From NCBI GenBank assembly GCA_964019135.1, contig OZ025263.1, forward strand, positions 24,365,639 through 24,429,638: a stretch of 64,000 bases of DNA, written 5' to 3'. Source of the DNA: Arenicola marina (taxonomy: Eukaryota > Annelida > Polychaeta > Arenicolidae). Both the position numbers and the translations under genes were made by a program. The notes beneath the pieces are model-generated. The model was given only the letters and a program-made list of their open reading frames with translations. It ran no database searches and was not told where the DNA came from. Positions 19,327-30,469 of this stretch are shown here, in pieces. The number at the start of each line of letters is the position of its first letter. The stretch's first letter is position 1.

Positions 19327-21921
19327 TTAGCAGTCCGTGGTACTCAGAAGGGGGGGATACAATTGTACGTGAAACCTTGGTTTGGAGGGTGAGTCCATGT
19401 CGTCGTCGCTGTAAGGCCTTATGGTGGATTCGTTCAGTGGCCTGGGTGGGGCGGTTGGTCGGGTCTTTGTCGAGGGAGGGCCTAACGGGTACATGTATCC
19501 AGCGTGAGCAATGTACATTTGGATCATGTGTTTGCCAGATAACAGTTTCTTCGCCGAGAGGGCGTCTAGGATGGGTAAGGGAATGGAGGCAGGGAGAGGA
19601 GTCACCATATGAGAAGTCGTCAGCGTTTCCTCGGTCCAGAACAGACCGAGGCGGTAGCCAAAATAGTTGTTGCGTCTAATAATGAGCCTTTCTGGTGGTG
19701 CTAGACATATAGTGCCTAGCTGTAAAGGACACGAGGCCAAAGTCAGCACGGCAACCTGGATACACTCTCGGGCAGAACATATCTTTATCATGAGTTGCGA
19801 TCCCTGCGCCCTGCGGCGACGGTAGATTACCTTCAGGAGAGACGGCAGCAAGGTGCAGGATACTGTGATCGCCGACAATGCCAGCGATATGTAGAGAAGG
19901 GTTATTTCGGAATTTATTGTTTCGCTAACTTTTGCAAATGAATGGACAACGTCTGTAATGTTAAGGGGGTTACTAAATTTCTGAGTTGTGTTCTGTATTA
20001 GTATAAACGATTCGACTGTCGGTAACTGAGTTGCTACAGGAAGGAAGGCCATGAGGCGGCGAGTTCGGAAGAAAACAAAGGCGGAAATAGCGAGGCTGAG
20101 GACACTTAGACAGGTGGGTCCTGAGAATGATAGCCAGGGGTTGCTGCTCAGAAAGGATGGAAACGGGTCAGACATCGGGGTACCGCGCGCAACGGCATCC
20201 GCCTTCGTACGATATAGAGAGCTGTCCTTTCGGACGTTTTTGGCCAGTTTCCGGAAGTCGGTGCTAAACTTAGCGTCTTTCTGCGCCACTGTAGACCAGT
20301 TGGCGCCCTTTAGCTTAAAGTCTGGGATCTCCATAAACGTGGGTTGAAGAGTGGTGGATCCACCGCTAAGTGCGGACAAGTCATGATTAGGATAAATGTT
20401 GTGCAAAACGGGAAGGTTAATCGGGTGAAGGTAGGTAGGGGACTCATCGTCTGGTTGACAACCGCTTATTTGCGGCGGAACCATAAACCTAGCAGTGTGA
20501 AGTCCACATCCACATGGAATGTTCATCACACAAAAAGAGCAAGAAGGAACGGGCTTGGGTGGCTGTCCCGCACATATCATGGTCCAGGAGGTTTCACTGC
20601 CGCTGGCGAGATAGTAGCCGTCGGTCAGGTCGATTAATCCTTCAAAGAGGGAACCACTTTCATATGCTATGTCGCACTGAGTAGCGACTAATTTTGGTTG
20701 ATCAAAGTATATAGCGGAGGCGCAGCTAGGCACTGAGCGGGACCTCATGCTCATGACACTGCTACAACGCATAACGTCACGACCATGACACGAAGCGAAG
20801 AGATCGTGGTCAAATTCCGTGTAGTAGTTACCGTCTCGAGTGACTCCGAAGTAGGTCGGTAATGACGAAATAAGAGTTGTGTTAGTCGTAGTTGCGTTCA
20901 GGGGGACTAGCAAGGAGATAACACTAAATAAATCAAAATACGTGGCCACAGACGAGAGTGGAATTTTGACTGAGAGGTAGAGGAATTTTTCAGATTTTGT
21001 GAACAGAATATTCCGAACTTGATAATAATATCCGGGATCAAGATGAGCGACATGGAAAGAAGGATAGGAGCGGGGAAGACGGTTCTGAATGTGAGTGATG
21101 ACGTCCGAGATTTGAGACGGGTGGATTAGGGTCATGGGTAGGAAACCGTCTAGAAGGGTCTGTGTGGCGTGGAGCCAGTCCTCAGTTATGCGGTTCAAGG
21201 TGTCGAGATGGTTTCTATTCGTCGCCGTATTACTTATAAGTAGCACGATCAACCGTACCGCGTTAATTGTCCTGGCTGAATCGAACAGAACTTCGTTAAC
21301 CTGGGACTGAAGATTTGCCAACAGATGATGATTGTCTTGAATACCGTTAATTGCGTTTTCAATACGGGCGTCCGTCGCGTTAATAAAAGACCCCATTTGG
21401 TCGCCGAGACTCATAATACGATCAGTCGTCACTTTGTCAGTCGCCTCTATGGCACTGATGTGCCGCTCGAGGGTTTCAATGTCGCCTACGGTCGCGGTTC
21501 CGAAGAGGGACTTGGCAATACGCCCGCCAAGGTCAAACAGGCCACGTTTGTCCCGAACTGACGTTGTCACTTCCACGGGGATCAGTCTGCGCACCAGTTT
21601 GAGGTTGCTCCTGATGCTTTCTAAGCGGTTTGTCATCTGCGAATTGAGGTCCTTCACAGCCTTCTTTATGTTTAAACATAGATCTGGATCGACGACAGTG
21701 CGGCCATTGTAGTTGCATGTCGGTTCTCTCAGACTGAGGTTGCCGACTACGATCCATGTTACCGCGAAGGTGTGCCTCCAAAAGAAAGCGCCATTGTCGA
21801 TCCCGCCAAGACGGTGCATGGCCACCCCGTAGCTCGGGCGCACGACCGTGTGGTGGTTGGCGTTAAGGGCACATGACGGCGCCAGGCAGATGCTCAACCA
21901 TATCAGCAGAGCGATGTGCAT
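19327..21921 (-). CDS. env: Envelope-like glycoprotein, baculovirus-F/errantivirus type, open frame
   Basis: 864 codons from an ATG at 21921 (the frame stays open further upstream to a TTG at 21981). The N-terminus MHIALLIWLSICLAPSCA looks like a signal peptide. At residues 123-126 a furin-like RDKR site is followed by GLFDLGGRIAKSLFG (about 21499-21543), the fusion-peptide layout of baculovirus F proteins and gypsy errantivirus envelopes. A helical, coiled-coil-like stretch follows. The middle is Cys-rich (residues about 378-490) with several N-glycosylation sites (NAT, NTT, NWS). A hydrophobic segment at about 602-620 and a second at about 673-700 followed by RRRR could anchor it. A long C-terminal region of about 160 residues is unusual for such tails. 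It starts 85 nt downstream of the pol stop. It is open although pol in the same element is broken. Confidence 0.85.
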   Translation of the reverse strand: MHIALLIWLSICLAPSCALNANHHTVVRPSYGVAMHRLGGIDNGAFFWRHTFAVTWIVVGNLSLREPTCNYNGRTVVDPDLCLNIKKAVKDLNSQMTNRLESIRSNLKLVRRLIPVEVTTSVRDKRGLFDLGGRIAKSLFGTATVGDIETLERHISAIEATDKVTTDRIMSLGDQMGSFINATDARIENAINGIQDNHHLLANLQSQVNEVLFDSARTINAVRLIVLLISNTATNRNHLDTLNRITEDWLHATQTLLDGFLPMTLIHPSQISDVITHIQNRLPRSYPSFHVAHLDPGYYYQVRNILFTKSEKFLYLSVKIPLSSVATYFDLFSVISLLVPLNATTTNTTLISSLPTYFGVTRDGNYYTEFDHDLFASCHGRDVMRCSSVMSMRSRSVPSCASAIYFDQPKLVATQCDIAYESGSLFEGLIDLTDGYYLASGSETSWTMICAGQPPKPVPSCSFCVMNIPCGCGLHTARFMVPPQISGCQPDDESPTYLHPINLPVLHNIYPNHDLSALSGGSTTLQPTFMEIPDFKLKGANWSTVAQKDAKFSTDFRKLAKNVRKDSSLYRTKADAVARGTPMSDPFPSFLSSNPWLSFSGPTCLSVLSLAISAFVFFRTRRLMAFLPVATQLPTVESFILIQNTTQKFSNPLNITDVVHSFAKVSETINSEITLLYISLALSAITVSCTLLPSLLKVIYRRRRAQGSQLMIKICSARECIQVAVLTLASCPLQLGTICLAPPERLIIRRNNYFGYRLGLFWTEETLTTSHMVTPLPASIPLPILDALSAKKLLSGKHMIQMYIAHAGYMYPLGPPSTKTRPTAPPRPLNESTIRPYSDDDMDSPSKPRFHVQLYPPLLSTTDC

Positions 21922-22005
21922 GGCGAACTGCCGAGTACTCAAACGTTCCTGGAACAAGTTATATGTAATTGCAAAAGACAACTATTGCATGTCGGTTATG
22001 TTTAC

Positions 22006-24255
22006 TTATTTGGGAGGAAATTGATCAATTAGATGGGACGGGATGTTGGCTTCTGGCTCCAATGTATTATGTCTTGGAGACCAGTTTAACCATTTGATTA
22101 GATATTGCCGGTCACCATTTTTAACGCGGCTTTTTAATATTTTCTCGACATAGAATATGTCGTCATCTTCAGATTCTCGATCGGCAAAGGATGGCGGCGG
22201 CTGCGGTGGGTTGGCACGAGGAGCGGGGGGAACGGGAGCGTCTGGTGGGCGATTATCGGGGCCGGGTAGGTTTTGGTCTCGTGGGCGATCATCGGGATCG
22301 GGTGGGTCTGCTGGTGGTTGAAAACTGTCCGGAGGGAACTCATCTTCCTCCAGCTCGTCCTCCTCATTGCGTATTTCGGCTGGAGCACCGATGGGGCGAT
22401 CCGCGGGGTCGTAGTGTAGCTTCATGCGGTTGTCGTGCACGATTTTAGTGGCGCGTCTGTTGCCAACGCAACGCAATTTGAAGGTGACGTTCGATACCTT
22501 CTCCACTACGTCAAACGGGCCATGCCAGTTATGCAGCAGCTTCTTACTGAGACCCTTTTTCGTTTTGGGGGTGTAAATCCATATCTTATCACCGACGATG
22601 AAGATTGGATCCTAGGCTAGCGCGTCATAACGAGCCTTCATCTTGCGCTGTGACCGAGCGATATTTTCGCGCGCGATCTCTTGCATGGCTTCTATTTTAT
22701 TTATTAGATTACTTAAGTATAGCTCCACATTTTTCGTGAGTCGCTGTGGGGCCAGAAGGGCAGCGTCCACTGGTAAGACGGGGTCCTGACCATACAATAG
22801 CTTGAATGGGCTATGCAGGGTGCTCTCCATAGCGGGCGACGCCCTGTATGCAAACAGGATCGGGTTGATGTACGTGTCCCAGTCCGACTGATGGGCATTG
22901 GTATACATGGAGAGAGACTGGGCCAGGGCACCGTTAAACCTCTCGACCAATCCGTCCGTTTCCGGATGGTATCCGGACGTGAACGATCTTTGGGAGTTGA
23001 ATATTCGACATACCTCTTTGACTAGATTTGACCGGAAGTTGGCCCCTCTGTCCGACAACAGGATGCGCGGACATCCATGACGACACGTGTGAGGTAGTCG
23101 GAGAACACCACGATGTATTTGTTACCGGAGTCCGACTTCGGGAAAGGGACGAGACAGTCGACTGCGACGCGGTCGAATGGTCCGTCCACGGGTATGGGGA
23201 TCAGTGGTGCCCTACGGCGCTGGGTGGGCGTCTTCTTGGTGGAACAATCCACGCAAGACCTGATCCAGTGTTTGATATCACTGTAAATTCCGGACCAAAA
23301 GTAGCGAAATCGGATCTTCTCGTACGTCTTGGTCACACCGAAGTGACCGCCCGTTACGTCATCATGACAGGCGTGCAGGATTTCAGGTCGGAGGGAAGCG
23401 GGAATGACAAGTTGTGACTCTCGGTCCTCATCGTGGGCCTTAGTCATAGTGTGCGTCAACAGACCGTCGCCATCTATCTGATAGTAGTCCGCCTGTAGGA
23501 GGATTTTCCTGGCGGCTACATCATTGGCTGGAAGCTCACCGGAAGATAGGTACTTAGTAAAATCATGGACCTCCGGATCGGCCTCTTGCGCCTGGCGGAT
23601 GCGTGGTGTGTCTACGCCGGGCACCTGGAGCGAGGCTAGGATAGGTGTCACGTCGGGATATGGGCGCCGAGAGAGGAAGACGGCGTTCTCGTGAACGCGG
23701 CCGCGCCTGTGTTCAACTTCGAAATTAAACTGTTGCAACAGGAGGGCCCAACGTGCCAATCGACCGGTCACCACTTTGAATGCAGTGCCATCCAGTTAGG
23801 GGCGGAATTTCTTTATTCCCTCAACGAATGCGAGCGCCTCGCGCTCCGTAGTGGAGTAGTTGCGTTCTTGGGGGGTGAATCCGCGACCGTCGTAGGCAAT
23901 AGGATGCTCTACTCCGTTCTGGATCTGAGTGAGGACGATGCCCATCCCCGTGCTACTGGCATCGGTCTGCAGCACGAACGGTAACTCGAAGTTGGGATAA
24001 GCCAGGCTCGGAGGAGACACCAGACCTGCTTTCAACGCATCAAACGCTTGTTCGCATGATTCGTTCCAGACAAAGGACACCTGCTTACCTAGGAGGCGGT
24101 TTAGAGGGGCGGCAATCTTTGCAAAGTCCTTCACAAACTTACGGTAATAGTTTGCTATTCCCAGAAAACTTCTAAGTTCCTTTACTGTTCGCGGAATCGG
24201 GAATTCGACACTTTTCAGGATCAGGGCGCACACGGTCTTTCGACACGACATGGCC
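22006..24255 (-). pseudogene. pol: Pol 3' part: RT thumb, RNase H, integrase, chromodomain (broken)
   Basis: RT connection and RNase H (FVLQTDASSTGMG) lie in the frame ending at 23796. A stop codon and an apparent deletion follow near 23765-23796. The integrase zinc finger (HACHDD...CVDC) is at about 23250-23380. A deletion of several dozen bases near 23060-23090 removes sequence between the first catalytic Asp (VAVDCL) and the second (LSDRGANF). The catalytic Glu follows in GLVERFNG. An in-frame TAG at 22612-22614 interrupts the frame, which then continues through a GPF module (WHGPFDVV). A chromodomain (22021-22158) keeps Tyr, Trp and Trp in the expected aromatic-cage positions but has NTLEP instead of NTWEP. 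The C-terminal chromodomain points to a chromovirus-like lineage. The product cannot be functional as it stands. Confidence 0.85.
24246..24255. repeat. Target-site duplication of the DNA transposon, left copy
   Basis: CGACATGGCC, repeated at 28326-28335, directly abutting the inverted-repeat ends. Confidence 0.85.
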
Positions 24256-24419
24256 CAGGGGGGGTTGGAAGACTCCGCGCATGCGCGAAAAATGAACCAT
24301 ACTACTGATCGCCGGATTTTGTGTTTTGAGAGAGCAAGGGAGGCGGTCGTGTGAGAAGAGTGCACGGCCGTTTCACTGCTTCAGATTTTCAAACCGCTCA
24401 CACTCAGTTAAATATGGTC

Positions 24420-27400
24420 GAGTCTTCTTTTATATACGTCTATTCGATTCCACGACACGTGTAATATGTATAGTGATGTAGAATTTAAGCGATTATCCTA
24501 TCTTCCCTCTTTTATAGCTATTTGAAAAGTGTTATCCGCGTACAGGAAAACGAGCGATAATAGGAGAGAATATAGGCTCACACTGGGGTAGATCAGCTAA
24601 TTTGTCAGACACTCAATAGATTACAAACAGACCGTCCAGTCACTGCTGAAATCAAAAATTGCATTACTTTGACATATGAAAACTAACCATGGGAGCATCA
24701 ATGGTAGGAACTTATACTTATTGCCTGTAGTAGGAGGAGGGGGGGGGGGAGGTTCTAGTTTCCTTCTGTTAAAGTCCAAAGGAAAAACGAATAAACTTCA
24801 TTTTAATCATTTCAGCCTCTGTACAGCATTTTGCTATTTGTTAACTGTCAAAAAGTCAAAATGCTGCAGTCAGCTGCTTTACCAATGATTTATAATAGGA
24901 TCATATTGGCAGTGGACAGCGGCTATCTAAAAAATGCGAGCGTATATTCACTAATTCAGATATTCCGAGGGGATACATCTAGATTAATATTCACAATTAA
25001 TCCCAATTCGGTTGCTTAGAAACTCCCATTGTGAAGTTATGTTTATAACATTTTGACGTCACAACTACTCACTATGACAGCAGCCGATGGGCTGTCACCA
25101 AGAGCGCTTTGCTTGGCAACAGACATTTAGCGTGTCGCTTATAAATTAACTTTTTGTGGGGCAGCTGATTCAATTATTAAACACATGACATAATAGGCTT
25201 CAACCTCTCTTTGCTTGAATATATTTATGTACAGCTGATATTTACTCCGAATCCAAAAACGTCTCATGGGGGCTGTTACGCGAATGAAAGTCCTGAGCCT
25301 ATGCTTGAAATGGACTTTGAATATGCATGCATGTTACCTTAACTTAAGAGCTCGCTTAATTGCGCTCGCTATTAAACTGTTAATTAAAAGCATATTTGTT
25401 CTTACGCTTCAGTGGCATAACCATCCTCAAAATGAAGTGTGCGAACTATAAGTAGTATAACAGTCGCTAGAGGAGTCGGGTCACTGTATATTAATCTAAT
25501 AGACTGCTGTAACTTTCGGGTTATAAGTTTCACCGGTGTATAAGTCGCATCCGCTGATTTTGAGAAATATTTAGACTTTAGTCATATAGCTATAAGTCGC
25601 ACTGTGCATCAGGTCTTAAAAAAATTATTTATAGCTTAATCAAGTCTTAAAAAATATCTATACTTATCTATCAGGTTATTACAGTAAAAATAGATTTTGT
25701 TTATTACTTGCTATAGTTGACTAAGCTATAGAATGTATTGATAGAGATATTTTATTGACAAAATTTCTGCAGAAATCCTATTACCCCTTAACGATGTTTC
25801 TGAGGTAAACATTTTTTACTTTTAAGATGCTAATTTTAAAATTGAGAATTATTCACCTTTATAAATAATGAAGTAGTATGACTATTGCTGTTTTGGTTAT
25901 TACTATTAGCCAGACTCAATAACTGCAATACAACTTGTGGGTTAAAAATAGATTTTCAAAATAAATTTTTTTTTGTGAAAACCTAGAGTCATCTAGCGCA
26001 ACTATAGAGTCTGCTGCTTTCTTTAATTTATTTTCCTTTGGTATGTAGATTTGTAAATATTCAATGTTTTACTATTATAATTACTTATTAAAGCATTATG
26101 CTGAGAACATTTTACCAGGTTTTATGTTTCTGGATATAAGGCATATTGTGTGTAGGTATTTGCATTTGCATCTTTTAGCCACTTTATTCTTTGATTGTCT
26201 CACTTCCTGCAAAGTAATATGATATTTTCAAACTGCCAGTTTTGCATCTGAGCTGTTACATATTGCCAAACCTAGTTTATCATTTGAGCACTCATTATCA
26301 AAGTGCTACCACACATTGACAATTTTATGGTGGATAATGGGACCTGTGTCCCATATGTAACAAAGTGCACAATTGTCTTTACATGGATTCCTTGGATGGA
26401 TTGCACTCACAATGTATGGTTAGTTGTTAATATTATCATTAAGAAGAAATTATTAGCATGAGGGACACATTAGAAAATAGACAAACAAAAATCTGGTAGT
26501 ATTAAGTGTGCCCTGTGCTACATTCATGCAGCACTTCATGAACATATAATCCTTGTTTGAGAATGATTTGTCTATGCTATTTACCGCCATGTCATATACC
26601 CCATTATGGTGCTATGTAAAGTATTTTTAATTGTTGTTATGCATAACTTAGTAATTTGTTGATGGCAATGTTACTTTTTCTAATCCTGTGCACAATTGTG
26701 CTTTGACTAGCTGCAGGCAGTATACTTGGAATATAGCATACATATTATGCAATGTTATTAGGCCAAACTTTCTGATGATCTGTATGTCAATCCTGCAGGC
26801 ATCTTTGTTTATTATATCTCAAACATAGCAGACAGTTATGTGCCGGTTTATTTGATTAATATTGATAAACTATCTATTCATTTTAATGATTTAACTTGGT
26901 ATTTATTTTACAACAGGCCTATATAAGGCCATATCTATCAATAAAGTATCCTGTTCACCTTACCTGCTTTGTTATTTTTTGATTTCTCACATACTTAGCA
27001 GTATTCTATTCATATGTAGCTTGGTAAGTTCATCAGGATGTTTGAATTTAAAGAAATGTTCAATCTAAAAAATCGAATTATTTTGCTATTCAAAAATACT
27101 TTCTTTTTAGAAATAAAATACATCTGTTAGATGTATATGTATATTGACCTATAAAATTTATGATGAATGCAGTCAAAGTTTACTGATACCGATTCAAGTT
27201 CATGTTCAAGAATCCCTATATGGGGGGCCTTTATGTGTGGTTAAAAATATTCTTGTTAAAAATTCTCAATAAATAAGCGAATATATAGCCTAGCTGATTC
27301 TGAGCCACCACTAAAGTTTCCATTTTAGTCTAATTATGTTGGTTTAAGTTTGCTGACCTATAGCACCTAGCAATATTGTAATCAATAGCTTATTTTGCCT

Positions 27401-27530
27401 AAATTGCCTTCATATTTTCTGACAAGCTATTTTTTTTGTAACTGCCTGTCCTATAGATCTATCTATATTCTTCTCTTGAAACGCTTTACAAATATTTGCC
27501 CAGATCAGTCCCGAGTATAAAAAGGTCATT
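24420..27530. other. AT-rich interior of the DNA transposon, no gene seen
   Basis: Short frames only, a G run near 24740 and one segment (25510-25615) that has an inverted relative at 35.3 kb. No RNA gene recognised. Confidence 0.6.
25510..25615 (+). repeat. Dispersed repeat F, copy 1 (TATAAGTCGCA motif)
   Basis: GGTGTATAAGTCGCATCC, GATTTTGAGAAAT and CATATAGCTATAAGTCGCAC correspond in order to the reverse complement of 35330-35412. Internally it has two GTATAAGTCGCAC-like motifs. It looks like a transposon end or a small inverted-repeat element. Confidence 0.65.
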
Positions 27531-28325
27531 AGAATAATCTGCACTCAAACATTATATCAGTCCTGGTGAACATAATTTGTATGACCCCCGTTGTTTCACG
27601 CACGGACGTGTTGACTTCAACATGTGCAAGCGAGCGTAGCATGACTTGCTGTAGCGAACCGCGGCCAGAAGTGCCCGTTTGGGCGATAATAGGCATAATT
27701 GCACTGAAATCGGCTTTCGTGTCCCGTAAAGGGTCACCGAAGTTATAATTGCCGGCAATTATATGTTTTAGTGTCCATATGTAATCAACAATGTAAATCT
27801 GTGCGTAAATGTGCATGGAAATGCTGATCATAGATCTAAGTTTTATGCATCATGAGTCTAATCTGTACAAAATGGCCTGTCCTGGCGATTTCGACCGGCA
27901 TTTCAAGTGAGCAATACGGCTTTATAGACTGGGGAGCTTTGGGGAGCTCTTCCGGAATTTGATAGAGTAGTCTTTTATGATGTATTTCATGTTTTTGAAA
28001 AGCTGGGTTCGTCGTTATAAATTGGAAATATTTTCCATTGAAAAAAATGGCCATGTTTGTTTACTTTTTTGCAGTATTTTTTTAGTCGAGTTTGACTGGA
28101 AATTACTTTTCATAGAGAGTCAATCGAAAGCATCTAAATAAACTGTTTGGATAATCGGTCTTCTGTTAAGCATTCCCCAAAAGGATTTTTCAAATGTTGA
28201 TACCTTTGTGGAAATATAAACAAGAAGTCAACACCACCGAAAACCAATTTATCGAAGCGAGCACGTGTACGGCGAAAAAATGTAAACACACATGTGCATG
28301 CGTCGAGTCTTCCACCCCCCCCCTG

Positions 28326-28335
28326 CGACATGGCC
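28326..28335. repeat. Target-site duplication of the DNA transposon, right copy
   Basis: CGACATGGCC, same as 24246-24255. Confidence 0.85.
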
Positions 28336-29484
28336 CAAGAATTTCACTTCCTTGCAGGCGAAATGACATTTTGATGGTTTGATCCGCAATCCGGCCAATC
28401 GGAAACGGTCGAATACGCCCCGTAGGTGGGTCAAGTGATCGGCAAAAGTCTCGGAATAAACTATTACGTCATCAAGGAAAATGAGACAGAATTGGTATTG
28501 GAAGGAGCGCAACACACACTCCATCAGTCGTTGGAAAGTTGATCCAGCATTGCAAAGACCAAAGCTTAACACAGAGCCCAGAATGAGAAATGAACGCGGT
28601 TTCCGCCTTAGAGCTCTCTTCCATTTCGATTTGCCAATAGCCGGATAGGAGATCCAAGGTGCTAAAATATTTCGCGTGCCCTGATCCTAAGGAGTCGAGT
28701 GTCTGGTCAATTCTGGGTAGCGGGAAGCAGTCTTTCTTTGTGGCGGCATTGACACGCCGATAATCCACGCAGAACCTGTAGCTTTTACCGTCGGGCTTAG
28801 GGACAAGGACAACGGGTGAGGCCCAAGGTGAATGGCTAGGACGGATAACTTCCTGCTCGAGCATCTCCTCGATTTGCTTTTCAATCTCTTCCCGCTGTTT
28901 GGCTGAAGCGCGATATGGGCGTTGTTTGACGGGCTGAGATTGGCCTGTGTCAATGACGTGTTTTACGCATGACGTGCGTTCTAACTCGGTTGGGACGTTT
29001 GCAAATACGTCACGGTATTCCCTAAGAAGGGAGGACAGACGGGATTTCTCATCCGGTGTCAAATCGGACTCGCTCAAGTCCACATTCGGAAAGTCGTCAC
29101 TGCTTTCCGTGCTGTCAGGTGGTTTGGTAGGGTTGGGTGGACTGGTGAGGTCACCAAAGGCCTGTATGTCCTGAGCGGGACAGTCAAGTGGACAAAGATC
29201 GCCTAGGGTGGTCTGTCGGTAGATCTTGACAGGGCGGGGGTTAGCGTTCACAATGAGAAAAGGAACTCTATTGTCCTTGGTATGGACCAATGCGCGGCCA
29301 CCTAACAACTGGTATCTGCGTGTTATATCTTTCCTCGGTTCAATGATGGCTAACTGTGAGTCTGGAATGTCGGTGTACGTGCGAGCTGGGATGACCATAC
29401 GGCTCATGCCTGGTATTACAATGGTCTCCGCGGCTAGCAACTTAACGCTACCAACGAGACTTACCGTGGCCTGGGCTGTTTTAA
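28336..29484 (-). pseudogene. pol: Pol 5' part: post-protease region and RT palm (frameshifted)
   Basis: The frame from about 29470 to 28573 holds the linker after the protease and RT motifs (VVLVPKPDG, FCVDYRRVNAAT, FSTLDLLSGYWQI). A small deletion near 28560-28590 shifts the frame just before the FGLCNAGSTFQRLM motif. The catalytic FLDD box lies near 28470-28490, and the frame ends at the DNA transposon insertion. Protease and gag are absent upstream of 29484, where the sequence changes to repeat C. Confidence 0.85.
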
Positions 29485-30003
29485 TAGCGTTATTATATTA
29501 TTACTTTTATTATTATGACTTTGGTACTGGTGAGGCCCCCAGAAGCTCATTTGCTTAGAACACTTATCGGTGTTAGAACTGACTGCCGAGTATGCAATTG
29601 TGTGGGACGCTAGTAGACTGTTTATCTATACCTCATATATATATATATACAGGTATGTATACATATAATATAGAGGCATATATATATATACATACATCTG
29701 CGTTGTGTGACTGAATTAACCACGCTAAACTACATATATGTTGTGCTTCAGTATCGAATAGACATATGGTTTCTAGTACTTTATTACACTAATACTTTAA
29801 CTGCGTCTGCACCAGGCTACAGTCAGGACGGTGACGCATTTCTTTTTGGGTGCACTCCAGTAACGTATCCCACCAATATATATCAGAATATAACAATACA
29901 GATATTGGTATTTTACACACCGCAAATGCCTTTTATGCGTCATAATGAGCCTGCCAACGGAACTAAAAAATTACATGCAGAAATTCCAGCTCATATGTGA
30001 CCG
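29485..30003 (+). repeat. Dispersed repeat C, copy 1
   Basis: About 510 bp match 51020-51515 in the same orientation over their whole length, sharing TTTGGTACTGGTGAGGCCCC, TTAGAACTGA(C/T)TGCCGAGTAT, AGTGTGTGACTGAATTA-like sequence, GGGTGCACTC and TATCCCACCAATATAT. The middle is a TATA-rich palindromic stretch. No protein is common to the copies. The element type is unknown. Confidence 0.85.
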
Positions 30004-30208
30004 AATATGTTGAATGGCGCTGCCACCGAGACGGTCCTGCAGCGACAACCCGCGTACAGTCGGCCGGGCGTGTCGTACGTTATGCGTATCCTTACCATAG
30101 CCCGTAGGAGCAAAAGCATGCCATAAAAGTTGTGTTGCGTGCCGAAATGCGACCAGAGACAAAATATAGGTTGTTAATACAATACAATGGAAGAAAAAAA
30201 ATATATTT

Positions 30209-30284
30209 GTCACCCAGTAGGGATTTGAACGTGCAATCCTACGCGTGTAAGTCGGCTGCTCTACCGACTGAGCTACCCTGCCTA
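30209..30284 (-). repeat. tRNA-like sequence (SINE head or tRNA pseudogene)
   Basis: The minus strand holds an A-box-like TAGCTCAGTCGGTAGAGC and, about 35 bases later, a B-box-like CGTTCAAATCCC, the internal RNA polymerase III promoter elements. The D arm pairs well, but the anticodon, T and acceptor stems do not, so this is not a working tRNA gene. Confidence 0.6.
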
Positions 30285-30469
30285 CATACGGTCTCACGGC
30301 GTTTGAATGCACCTTTTTTTAAACTCACAAAACCCTTCGAAACCCTAATCGATGTTTCGGACTTCAAAATGAACACTGTTAATGCTTAGAACCTGTTTTT
30401 AAATTAACTTTGTCTAATAATCAGGACCAATGGTCAACGGGCAATGGTGAAGTGTGTGTAGCGGGTGGT

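Larger units (their letters stand above)
24256..28325. mobile_element. 4.07-kb inverted-repeat DNA transposon (no transposase gene seen)
   Basis: The left end reads CAGGGGGGGTTGGAAGACTC. The right end, reverse-complemented, reads CAG, a longer G run, then TGGAAGACTC; both continue with a GCATGC-containing stretch. The terminal repeat is about 20-28 bp with small differences. It is flanked by a perfect 10-bp duplication and sits inside the RT of the older Ty3/gypsy element. CAGGG ends resemble hAT ends, but hAT makes 8-bp duplications; 9-10 bp is nearer to Mutator-like elements. The inside is AT-rich with no long frame, so it is probably non-autonomous or a deleted derivative. Confidence 0.8.
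19327..29484 (-). mobile_element. Chromodomain Ty3/gypsy element with env, decayed and split by a DNA transposon
   Basis: Minus-strand order: a post-protease segment and reverse transcriptase (29484-28326), then a 4.07-kb insertion (28325-24256), then the rest of RT, RNase H, integrase and chromodomain (24255-22006), then env (21921-19327). Gag, protease and the 5' LTR are missing; the element stops at about 29484 where repeat C begins. The two RT parts meet in the same frame once the insertion and one copy of its target duplication are disregarded, which shows that one element was interrupted. Confidence 0.85.

Noticed and set aside
30209-30284. Functional tRNA gene
   Set aside because: Only the A and B boxes and D arm fit. 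The anticodon, T and acceptor stems do not pair.
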